A DNA stretch of 7,453 nucleotides, taken from positions 1-7,453 of the forward strand of contig CAZFKN010000136.1 in assembly GCA_964519805.1 (NCBI GenBank), given 5' to 3'. This DNA comes from DASQPE01 sp964519805 (lineage in GTDB: Bacteria; Gemmatimonadota; Gemmatimonadetes; Gemmatimonadales; GWC2-71-9). The stretch's first letter is position 1, and each line of letters starts with the position of its first letter. Made by a program: the position numbers and the translations under genes. This document shows, piece after piece, positions 1 to 6,184 of the stretch. The notes under the pieces are model-generated. The model saw nothing but the letters and a program-made list of their open reading frames with translations, ran no database searches and was not told the origin of the DNA.

Positions 1-1577
1 CGTTGGGACGCCTGCTCGTGGAACGCGGCTTGAGCGTCACGATGCAGAAGTTCGATCCCTACATCAACGTGGACCCCGGGACGATGTCGCCGTTCCAGCA
101 CGGCGAGGTCTTCGTCACCGACGACGGCGCGGAAACGGATCTCGACCTCGGCCACTACGAACGCTTCATCGATCGCTCCCTCTCCCAGCAGAACAACATT
201 ACCACCGGCCGCATCTATCAGAGCGTGATCAACAAGGAGCGGCGCGGCGAATATCTCGGCTCCACCGTCCAGGTCATCCCCCACATCACCGACGAGATCA
301 AGAATGCCATCCGGCGCACCGCGCCGGGGCACGACGTCGTGATCACCGAAATCGGCGGAACCGTGGGTGACATCGAGTCGCTCCCGTTCCTGGAGGCCAT
401 CCGGCAGTTTCGCCAGGAGGTCGGGCGCGACAACGCCCTGTTCATGCACCTGACGCTCGTGCCGTTTATTGCCGCGGCGGGCGAGCTCAAGACCAAGCCG
501 ACCCAGCACTCGGTGCGGGAGCTGATGCAGATCGGAATCCAGCCCGACATCCTCGTCTGCCGCAGCGAGCAGCCCATCTCGGCCGACATCAAACGGAAGA
601 TCGCGCTCTTCTGCAACGTGGATTTCGAGTGCGTCGTCGAGAGTCCGGATGTTCGCTCGATTTACGAGATCCCCGTGCGCTTCCACGAGCAGGGGCTCGA
701 CCGCGTGGTCTGCGAGCGGCTCCGCCTGGCCACCCGCGAGCCCGATCTCAAGGCGTGGAAGGGCCTCGTCCAGCGCGTCCTCGATCCCGCGGCGCGGGTA
801 CGGATCGCGGTGGTCGGCAAGTATACCGATCTGCACGATGCCTATAAGTCGGTGCAGGAGGCTCTGATTCACGGCGGCATCGCGCACGACGCGGGCGTCG
901 AGATCCAGTGGCTCTCGAGTGACCAGTTCACCGACCAGGAGACGACCGGCCGCGTGCTCGGCGCCTACGACGGCCTGCTCATCCCCGGCGGCTTCGGCAT
1001 CCGCGGCGTGGACGGCATGATCGAGGCGATCCGCTGGGCCCGGGAGCACGACCTGCCGTTCTTCGGCATCTGCCTGGGCCTCCAGATCGCCATCATCGAG
1101 TTCGCCCGCAACGTCTGCCGTCTGCCCGATTCCAACAGCACCGAGTTCGCGCCCGAATGCGAGTCGCCGGTGATCTCGTTGATGCCCTCGCAGCGCGAGG
1201 TCTCGAACCTGGGCGGCACCATGCGCCTGGGGGCGTACACGGCCAAGCTGCGCCCGGGCTCCAAGGTGGCCCAGGCATACGGCGCCAACGAGATCAGCGA
1301 GCGGCACCGGCACCGGTGGGAAGTGAGCAACGCATTCCGCGATGTGCTGGCGGAGTATGGGCTCCGGCTCTCGGGACAGTCACCGGACGGCGGGCTGGTC
1401 GAGACGATCGAGCTGCCCGACCACCCCTGGTTCATCGGCTGCCAGTTCCACCCGGAGCTCAAGTCCCGCCCGACCCGCCCGCACCCGCTGTTCGTAGCGT
1501 TCATCGGGGCCGCGCTCAAGCGCCGGCGCGGCGGGGCTCCGGCCGAAGCCAAGGAGCTCGCCGGCCTCGTGCCCTGA
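1..1577 (+). CDS. pyrG: CTP synthase (5' partial)
   Basis: CTP synthase converts UTP to CTP using ATP and ammonia from glutamine, the last step of de novo CTP synthesis in the cytoplasm. The reading frame is open from the window edge: the first full codon is base 3, and by comparison with E. coli PyrG about 24 residues are missing, including the N-terminal P-loop. The synthetase domain is clear from KFDPYINVDPGTMSP and DGAETDLDLGHYERFI. The C-terminal glutamine amidotransferase domain shows the nucleophile motif GICLGLQ (Cys codon 1071-1073) and the FHPE motif with catalytic His (1449-1451) and Glu (1455-1457), plus the conserved ERHRHRWEV segment. The 524 visible residues plus the missing part match the usual length of about 545. 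The stop TGA overlaps the lptC start by one base. CTP is needed for CMP-Kdo, which makes sense next to LPS transport genes. The TTG at base 3 is an internal Leu codon, not a start. Confidence 0.97.
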   Translation, partial: LGRLLVERGLSVTMQKFDPYINVDPGTMSPFQHGEVFVTDDGAETDLDLGHYERFIDRSLSQQNNITTGRIYQSVINKERRGEYLGSTVQVIPHITDEIKNAIRRTAPGHDVVITEIGGTVGDIESLPFLEAIRQFRQEVGRDNALFMHLTLVPFIAAAGELKTKPTQHSVRELMQIGIQPDILVCRSEQPISADIKRKIALFCNVDFECVVESPDVRSIYEIPVRFHEQGLDRVVCERLRLATREPDLKAWKGLVQRVLDPAARVRIAVVGKYTDLHDAYKSVQEALIHGGIAHDAGVEIQWLSSDQFTDQETTGRVLGAYDGLLIPGGFGIRGVDGMIEAIRWAREHDLPFFGICLGLQIAIIEFARNVCRLPDSNSTEFAPECESPVISLMPSQREVSNLGGTMRLGAYTAKLRPGSKVAQAYGANEISERHRHRWEVSNAFRDVLAEYGLRLSGQSPDGGLVETIELPDHPWFIGCQFHPELKSRPTRPHPLFVAFIGAALKRRRGGAPAEAKELAGLVP

Positions 1578-2140
1578 TGGCCCCGGCGCGCCGGGCAGCC
1601 CGTCTCGCTCTCGGGCTCGCCCTCTCGGCGGGAGCGGCGGGGTGCGGCACCGGCGGCGCGCGGCCCACGGCGACGGTGCAGGCGGCCGACACGGCCGACC
1701 AGGTGATCGAGGGCTTCTCGCACTTCGTCACCTCGGACGGCATCCGCAAGAGTCGGGTCGAGGCGGACACCGCGTACTTCTTCGAGGGTCCCCAGCTCGC
1801 CTTGCTGCGGCACCTCCGCGCCACGTTCTACGATCCCAAGGGTGCGGAGTCGTCCCAGCTCACGGCGGATCGCGGGACCTACCGGTGGCAGGACGGCTCG
1901 ATGGACGCGCAGGGCAAGGTGGTGGTCGTGGCCACGGATGGACGGAAGCTCACGGCCGAGAAGATCAAGTTCGATCCGAAGAAGAACGAGATCTCGACCG
2001 ACCAGAGCTTCCGCTTCGAGCATGGCGCGGAGTTCATCCAGGGAACCGGCTTCACGTCGGACCCGGACTTCAAGAATGTGGTGACCGACCGACCGCACGG
2101 GGTCGCGGGGAAGGGCGTGCTCCTGCCGGGGCAGAAATGA
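1577..2140 (+). CDS. lptC: LptC-like LPS export protein, putative lipoprotein
   Basis: LptC takes LPS from the LptB2FG transporter at the inner membrane and passes it to LptA in the periplasm. The 187-residue product matches the family size (E. coli LptC is 191). It starts with a basic and hydrophobic signal ending in a lipobox-like AAGC, with Cys at residue 23, so it is probably lipid-anchored instead of held by the usual N-terminal helix. The rest is rich in beta strands: GFSHFVTSDGIRKSRVEAD, LTADRGTYRW, a GKVVVVATDGRKLTAEKIKFD segment written as consecutive strands, then ISTDQSFRF and GTGFTSD. This is the strand pattern of LptC, with its dG.-L-T-e-.-l-.-y/fD and GxGf.sD elements. The start ATG shares one base with the pyrG stop (TGATG). 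No good Shine-Dalgarno lies close by; AAGGAG at 1551-1556 is about 20 bases away, so translation probably depends on coupling to pyrG. The next gene overlaps by 4 bases. Confidence 0.87.
   Translation: MAPARRAARLALGLALSAGAAGCGTGGARPTATVQAADTADQVIEGFSHFVTSDGIRKSRVEADTAYFFEGPQLALLRHLRATFYDPKGAESSQLTADRGTYRWQDGSMDAQGKVVVVATDGRKLTAEKIKFDPKKNEISTDQSFRFEHGAEFIQGTGFTSDPDFKNVVTDRPHGVAGKGVLLPGQK
1582..1595 (+). repeat. 14-base perfect palindrome at the start of lptC
   Basis: CCCGGCGCGCCGGG reads the same on both strands and starts 2 bases after the lptC ATG. In mRNA it could fold as a 5-bp stem with a CGCG loop right in the initiation region. In DNA this GC-rich, one such palindrome in 7 kb is expected by chance, so function is uncertain. 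Confidence 0.3.
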
Positions 2141-3519
2141 AAGCTGTCGCCCGCCTCGCCGGACTCATCGCCTGGCTGGCGCTCGTGCCGCCGATCGCGG
2201 CGCAGGGCGGGAACACGTCGGACCGCTGCACCCTCCAGATCGACAACGTCGATCGGCAGGGCATCGCGGTCGAGACGGGCGGCGAGACGAACTACTTCGC
2301 CGGCGGCAACGTCCGCTTGAGCTGCCGCGGCACGAAGATCACCATGCGGAGCGACAGCGTCGCCTCGTATGCGGGTGAGCGGGTCCAGTTCACCGGCCAC
2401 GTCCACTACCGCGATACGACGCTCACCATGGACACCGACTTCGGCACCTACTATCGGGCCGCCGAACGGTGGGAGGGCCGGGGGAACGTGAAGACCCGGA
2501 ACCTCACGAGCGGCTCGACGCTGACGGGACCGTACCTGGACTACTTCCGGGCGGTGAAGGGGGTCCGGGACACCACGGAGATGTACGCCGTGAACCGCCC
2601 GCACATCGAGTACTTCGGCAAGGACTCGACGGCCGACTCGACCGCCGCGCCCGGAGACTCGACCCGGCCCGCGCGCGAGCCGTACGTGATCGTGGCCGAT
2701 CGGGTGCGCATCAAGGGCGACGAGCGGATCTGGGCGGGCGGGATGGTCACCGTGGATCGGAGCGACTTCGCCGCGCGGGGCGACTCGCTGCGGCTCGACA
2801 CCGGCCCGGCCAACGACGGCACGCTGCTCGGCACGCGGCCTACGTTGCACGGCATCGGGTCCGACAGCTTCGATCTCGCCGGGCGGCGGCTCGACTTCCG
2901 GCTCAAGGACCGCGAGCTGGAGCGGGTGGTCGCCAAGGGCGACTCGAAGGCCGTGAACCAGGACTGGACGCTCGTGGCGGACACCATCGCCCACGACTTG
3001 GCCAAGCGAAAGCTGGAGCACACGGAAGCGTGGGGCGACAGCCTCAAGCCGCACGCGACGTCCGCCAAGTACGAGATCCGCGCCGATTCCATGGCGCTCG
3101 ATTCTCCGGGCCAGCACCTCCGCGAGGCGCGCGCGTTCGGCAAGGCTTGGCTCGGCGGACAAGTGGACTCGGTCACCAAGGAACGCGACTGGCTCACGGG
3201 CGACACGGTCGTCGCCACGTTCGAGCCCCGCGACTCGGCGGGAACCACGAAGTCGGTGCTCACGCGCCTCGTGGCCCGCGGTTCGGCGCGGTCGTATCAC
3301 CTCGAGCCGGACAAGAAGCCGGGCAAGCGCCCGTCGATCAACTATGCGCGGGGCGATGAGATCGTCATCACCATGAAGCAAGACGGCTCGGAGAAAGTGG
3401 ATCTGGTCGAAGTGCGCGGCGCCGCCGACGGCGTGCAGTTGGCGCCGTCCACGGAAAAGCCGAAGGCGACAGCAGACTCGGGCTCGAAGGTCACCCCGAA
3501 GACGCCGGGGGCGCCGTGA
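2137..3519 (+). CDS. lptA: Long LptA/OstA-like periplasmic LPS transport protein
   Basis: The position between lptC and lptB and the repeated beta-strand pattern indicate an LptA/OstA-family protein, which forms the hydrophobic groove carrying LPS across the periplasm. Residues 1-22 look like a Sec signal peptide (charged start, LIAWLALV core, IAA before Gln23). The mature part carries many short glycine-led strands typical of the OstA fold: FAGGNVRLSC, VQFTGHVHYRD, EGRGNVKT, WAGGMVTVD, VVAKGDSKAV, and near the end VEVRGAADGVQLAPS. At 460 residues it is about 2.5 times E. coli LptA (185), so it may hold two or more OstA units in one chain. An Asp-Ser-Thr-rich linker lies at residues 163-180 and a Lys/Pro/Thr tail at the C-terminus. 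Only two Cys occur (31 and 63), possibly a disulfide. The start ATG overlaps the lptC stop (ATGA), with GGGG at 2128-2131 as a weak ribosome binding site. The family call is firm; the exact equivalence to LptA, as opposed to an LptD-N-like protein, is inferred. Confidence 0.8.
   Translation: MKAVARLAGLIAWLALVPPIAAQGGNTSDRCTLQIDNVDRQGIAVETGGETNYFAGGNVRLSCRGTKITMRSDSVASYAGERVQFTGHVHYRDTTLTMDTDFGTYYRAAERWEGRGNVKTRNLTSGSTLTGPYLDYFRAVKGVRDTTEMYAVNRPHIEYFGKDSTADSTAAPGDSTRPAREPYVIVADRVRIKGDERIWAGGMVTVDRSDFAARGDSLRLDTGPANDGTLLGTRPTLHGIGSDSFDLAGRRLDFRLKDRELERVVAKGDSKAVNQDWTLVADTIAHDLAKRKLEHTEAWGDSLKPHATSAKYEIRADSMALDSPGQHLREARAFGKAWLGGQVDSVTKERDWLTGDTVVATFEPRDSAGTTKSVLTRLVARGSARSYHLEPDKKPGKRPSINYARGDEIVITMKQDGSEKVDLVEVRGAADGVQLAPSTEKPKATADSGSKVTPKTPGAP
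2623..2663 (+). repeat. Three GACTCGAC direct repeats in the LptA-like gene
   Basis: GACTCGAC occurs at 2623-2630, 2635-2642 and 2656-2663. The repeats encode the Asp-Ser-Thr linker (residues 163-176) between two OstA-like parts. They look like local expansion of a flexible linker, not a mobile or regulatory repeat. Confidence 0.55.
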
Positions 3520-3908
3520 CGCAACCGCCCTGGCTCGCGCGCCTCGACGAGACCGACGCCTCGCTGGCGCTGGCGCTGGCGGCTCTGGTTCGTGCCGCCG
3601 GCACCGACGGGCGGGCACCGCTCGCTGACGTGCTGTTGGGATACCGCGAAGCGTTTCTCCGGCTCTACCAGCCGGCGGACGGGCTCGGCGACTCGGTCCG
3701 GGCGCATGTGATCGGGTCGGTCCTCCCGCGCCTCGCGACGGGTGGCTGGGTGGAAAACGGCGCAGGGGAGCGGTGGGAGACGGTCCAGGCGGCGGCCCCA
3801 TGGTGGTCGGATGCCGTCCGCGACCGGGAGGGCGCGGCAGCGGCGCTCATCGCGACGGCCGAGCGCGCCGGCGGACACCCGGCCGCCACGCCACCCCGAC
3901 CGGCCAGC
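3516..3908 (+). other. N-terminal extension of LptB, possible winged-helix domain
   Basis: This segment encodes residues 1-131 of the LptB reading frame and has no counterpart in E. coli LptB. Predicted by eye: helix 1 about residues 15-28 (Ala/Leu-rich, LALALAALVRAAG), helix 2 about 36-51 (LADVLLGYREAFLRLY), helix 3 about 60-75 (SVRAHVIGSVLPRLATGG), a strand-turn-strand at 78-91 (WVENGAGERWETV), a further helix 96-118, then a Pro/Ala linker. That order is what a winged helix-turn-helix would show, but no family was recognised. There is no stop codon between this segment and the ATPase, and no frameshift is apparent. It is either a true fused domain or an upstream gene merged with lptB. Confidence 0.5.
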
Positions 3909-4655
3909 ATGCTCGAAGGGAGCGAGTTGACGAAGAGCTACCGCGGGCGCCGGGTGGTCGACCGCGTCACTGTCCGGCTCTGTCAGGGCGAGATCGTCGG
4001 GCTGCTGGGACCCAACGGGGCCGGCAAGACCACGACCTTCTACCTCCTGACCGGGCTCATCCGTCCCGAGGCAGGCCGCGTGACGCTGGACGGGAGGGAC
4101 CTGACCCGGGCCCCGATGTTCCGCCGCGCGCGCGCCGGCATCGGCTATCTCGCGCAGGAACCGTCCGTCTTCCGCCGAATGACGGTCGAGGAGAACATTC
4201 TGGCGATACTGGAGACCCGACCCATCTCCCGGCCGGAGCGCCTGCGGGCGCTGGAGCAGATGCTCGACGAGCTGGGCATCCGGCACCTGAGGAAGGTCCG
4301 GGCCTACGCCCTGAGCGGCGGTGAGCGCCGGCGGCTGGAGATCACCCGCGCCCTGGTGACGGACCCCAAGTTCATGCTGCTGGACGAGCCGTTCGCCGGC
4401 GTCGACCCGATCGCCGTACATGACATCCAGACCATCGTGGCCGGGCTCCGCCACCGGGGCATAGGCGTTCTCATTACGGATCACAACGTGGAGCAGACGC
4501 TGGATATCGTGGATCGTGCTTACATCATGTTCGAGGGCAAGGTCCAGGCGGCCGGTACCGTCCGCGACCTGGTCTACGACGAGCGTGTGGCCGAGCGCTA
4601 TCTCGGCCCCACGCTGACGTCACGCCTGCGCGCGCGTCTGGAGCCGGCGGCGTGA
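3516..4655 (+). CDS. lptB: LPS export ATPase LptB with N-terminal extension
   Basis: LptB is the cytoplasmic ATPase of LptB2FG, which extracts LPS from the inner membrane. From residue 132 the product closely follows LptB: KSYRGRRVV, Walker A GPNGAGKTT (165-173, Lys171), the GIGYLAQEPSVFRR Q-loop region, signature LSGGERRR (266-273), Walker B with catalytic Glu291 in LLDEPFAGVDP, and the H-switch His323 in LITDHN. The usual LptB is about 240 residues; this frame gives 379 because of 131 extra residues at the N-terminus. These have helical segments, then LPRLATGGWVE and a GAGERWETV turn that resemble a winged helix, and end in a proline-rich linker (PAATPPRPAS). The GTG start at 3516 was chosen because it overlaps the previous stop (GTGA), has GGGGG five bases upstream, and the frame is continuous with coding-like third-position GC. 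An internal start at ATG 3909 would give a standard 248-residue LptB. The ATPase identity is very sure; the extension's role is unknown. Confidence 0.93.
   Translation: MTQPPWLARLDETDASLALALAALVRAAGTDGRAPLADVLLGYREAFLRLYQPADGLGDSVRAHVIGSVLPRLATGGWVENGAGERWETVQAAAPWWSDAVRDREGAAAALIATAERAGGHPAATPPRPASMLEGSELTKSYRGRRVVDRVTVRLCQGEIVGLLGPNGAGKTTTFYLLTGLIRPEAGRVTLDGRDLTRAPMFRRARAGIGYLAQEPSVFRRMTVEENILAILETRPISRPERLRALEQMLDELGIRHLRKVRAYALSGGERRRLEITRALVTDPKFMLLDEPFAGVDPIAVHDIQTIVAGLRHRGIGVLITDHNVEQTLDIVDRAYIMFEGKVQAAGTVRDLVYDERVAERYLGPTLTSRLRARLEPAA
3915..3929 (+). promoter_or_regulatory. Possible internal ribosome binding site and TTG start in lptB
   Basis: A GAAGGGAG stretch (3915-3922) sits 4 bases ahead of an in-frame TTG (3927-3929), just where the conserved ATPase domain begins. 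A second in-frame candidate, ATG 3909-3911, aligns best with the E. coli LptB start but has no purine-rich sequence upstream. Either could produce a short LptB lacking the N-terminal extension. This is a sequence suggestion only. Confidence 0.25.
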
Positions 4656-4661
4656 CGCTCC
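4640..4661 (+). promoter_or_regulatory. rpoN ribosome binding site within a small hairpin
   Basis: GGAG at 4640-4643 lies 8 bases before the GTG start of rpoN (4652) and supports that start. GGAGC (4640-4644) is exactly complementary to GCTCC (4657-4661), with 12 bases between them that include the GTG start codon. A 5-bp stem would hide the binding site until ribosomes finishing lptB open it. The stem is short, so regulation is speculative, while the binding site itself is plausible. Confidence 0.35.
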
Positions 4662-6184
4662 GCACCGGTCTCTCCCAGCAGACGAGCCTCCGCCAGGAGC
4701 TGCGGGTCAATCCGCGGCTCTACCAGGCGATGGACATGTTGTACATGCCCATGATGGACCTCCAGCAGCACTTGAAGCAGGAGCTGCTGGCCAATCCGTT
4801 CCTCGAGCTGCTCGAGCCGGAGGACGAGGAATCCTCCGAGCAGGAAGCCCCGAAGGACCAGGAGAAGGAGAAGGAGCAAAAGGAAAAAGAAGAGGAGATG
4901 GACTGGGAGGAGATCCTCCTCAACGGCTTCGACGTCGGCGGCACTCGTGAGCAGTTCGAGGTTCAGGAGTACACCGAGCCCGTCACCGTCGAGACGCGCA
5001 ATCTCACCGATCACCTGCGGGAGCAGCTCCGCATGCTGGAGCTGACGCCGCGCCAGCATCTCCTCGCCGAGGAGTTCCTCGGCAACATGACGGAGGACGG
5101 CTATCTGGCTGCTTCCCTCGAGGAGCTGGTCGGCTCGGTCAACCAGCTCGTGGCGACCCACTTCACGGCGGCCTTGCAAGAGGCCGGCGGCGACGCCGGA
5201 CCGGGCGAGGGCGAGGCAAGCGACGGACTTCCGTCCGCGCCCGCGCTCCCGGCAGGCGCCGAGTACACGCTGGCCGAGGCCGAGGACATGCTGGCCATCA
5301 TCCAGAAGCTCGACCCGCCCGGCGTCGGCGCGCGCGATCTGCGTGAGTGCCTGTTGCTCCAGCTCAAGGACGCGGGTGACACGGAGTCGCTGACCTACCG
5401 GTTGGTGGCGGAGGCGTTTTCGGACCTGATCGCCCACCGGTGGAACGACCTGGCCAAGCGCTTCGGGGTCGAGCCCGCGGCGGTCCAGTCGGCCGCGGAC
5501 CAGCTGGCCCGGTTCGATCCCAAGCCCGGCCTCAAGTACTCCGATCGCAGCGACGGCTACATCATTCCCGATCTGATCGTCGAGAAGATCGGCGAGCGCT
5601 ACCACGTCTTCCTCAACGACACCGGGATGCCGCGGCTCCGGCTGAGCCGGGCCTACCAGGAAGTGGCGCGGGACAAGAAGAAGTTGACGCAGGAGAACCG
5701 CGAGTTCATCGCCGCCAAGATGAACAGCGCGAACTGGATGATTCAGGCGATCGAGCAGCGTCGCCAGACGATGCTCAAAGTGATGAACTTCATCGTGGAC
5801 CGGCAGCGCGACTTCTTCGAGAAGGGGATCGAGTACCTGAAGCCGCTCACCCTCCGCGAAGTGGCGGAAGTGATCAACATGCACGAGAGTACGGTGAGCC
5901 GCGTGACCAACGAGAAGTACGTGCAGACGCCGCGCGGCGTGCTCCCGCTCAAGTTCTTCTTCTCGAGCGCCCTCGCCACCGCCTCGGGCGAAGACGCCAG
6001 CGCCCGGTCCATCCGGGCCAAGCTGGAGAAGATGGTCGCCGAGGAAAATCCGTCCAAGCCGCTCACCGACCAGCAGATCGTCCATCTCTTCCAGGAGCAG
6101 GGCATCCAGATTGCGCGCCGGACGGTCGCCAAGTATCGCGACCAGCTCGGCATCCTCCCCGCGAGGATGCGCAAGCGCGTATGA
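4652..6184 (+). CDS. rpoN: RNA polymerase sigma-54 factor
   Basis: Sigma-54 directs RNA polymerase to -24/-12 promoters and needs AAA+ activators to open DNA. The 510-residue product has the full family layout: region I at residues 1-50 (LSQQTSLRQEL..., LQQHLKQELLANPFLELL), an acidic and lysine-rich region II at about 55-90, the core-binding domain (MTEDGYLAASLEEL, then KLDPPGVGARDLRECLLLQL at 219-238), the DNA-binding region with an HTH (LTLREVAEVINMHESTVSRVT, residues 399 onward), and a perfect-looking RpoN box ARRTVAKYR at 488-496 (bases 6113-6139). E. coli RpoN is 477 residues. Much of the difference may be an insertion at about 164-204, rich in Ala, Gly and Glu, inside the core-binding domain. 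The GTG start overlaps the lptB stop (GTGA) and is served by GGAG at 4640. Linkage of rpoN to lptB is known in proteobacteria. The next gene overlaps by 4 bases. Confidence 0.97.
   Translation: MTLRTGLSQQTSLRQELRVNPRLYQAMDMLYMPMMDLQQHLKQELLANPFLELLEPEDEESSEQEAPKDQEKEKEQKEKEEEMDWEEILLNGFDVGGTREQFEVQEYTEPVTVETRNLTDHLREQLRMLELTPRQHLLAEEFLGNMTEDGYLAASLEELVGSVNQLVATHFTAALQEAGGDAGPGEGEASDGLPSAPALPAGAEYTLAEAEDMLAIIQKLDPPGVGARDLRECLLLQLKDAGDTESLTYRLVAEAFSDLIAHRWNDLAKRFGVEPAAVQSAADQLARFDPKPGLKYSDRSDGYIIPDLIVEKIGERYHVFLNDTGMPRLRLSRAYQEVARDKKKLTQENREFIAAKMNSANWMIQAIEQRRQTMLKVMNFIVDRQRDFFEKGIEYLKPLTLREVAEVINMHESTVSRVTNEKYVQTPRGVLPLKFFFSSALATASGEDASARSIRAKLEKMVAEENPSKPLTDQQIVHLFQEQGIQIARRTVAKYRDQLGILPARMRKRV
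4860..4898 (+). repeat. Polypurine tract in rpoN region II
   Basis: Thirty-eight of 39 bases are purines (only C4877 interrupts). The tract encodes the Glu/Lys-rich stretch around residues 70-82 of sigma-54. It is best explained by coding for the charged, flexible region II, which varies in length among homologues, and it is prone to slippage in principle. Confidence 0.7.
6150..6170 (+). promoter_or_regulatory. Hairpin covering the likely ribosome binding site of the GT2 gene
   Basis: Bases 6150-6157 (GCATCCTC) pair perfectly with 6163-6170 (GAGGATGC), leaving a 5-base loop CCCGC. The 3' arm contains GAGGA (6163-6167), the only Shine-Dalgarno-like sequence before the ATG at 6181, though its spacing of 13 bases is long. 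The hairpin lies in the last codons of rpoN and has no T-run after it, so it does not look like a terminator. A ribosome finishing rpoN would melt it and expose the site, which would favour translational coupling. Confidence 0.4.

Noticed and set aside
1157..1576. Upstream extension of lptC to an ATG at 1157
   Set aside because: It would overlap the conserved glutaminase domain of pyrG by 420 bases. The ATG at 1577 directly precedes a signal peptide and lipobox.
2123..2134. CTGCC/GGCAG inverted repeat just before the LptA-like start
   Set aside because: The stem is only 4 bp with a 4-base loop, common by chance at this GC content.
1642..2136. Upstream extension of the LptA-like gene to 1642
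   Set aside because: The extra part is an Arg/Gly-rich shadow of lptC; the ATG at 2137 begins a clear signal peptide.
1879..3801. Long open frame of 640 codons on the minus strand, and similar minus-strand frames at 965-2098, 3342-4484, 4598-6085 and 5743-7167
   Set aside because: They lie opposite well-supported genes, have no recognisable domains, and are rich in Arg, Ala, Gly, Pro and Val/Leu as expected from the complement of high-GC coding DNA, which has few stop codons.
5440..6180. Upstream extension of the GT2 gene to 5440
   Set aside because: It is a shadow of rpoN; the conserved GT2 N-terminus begins shortly after ATG 6181.
6150..6180. Transcription terminator after rpoN
   Set aside because: A hairpin exists, but no T-run follows and the next gene starts at once by overlapping the rpoN stop.
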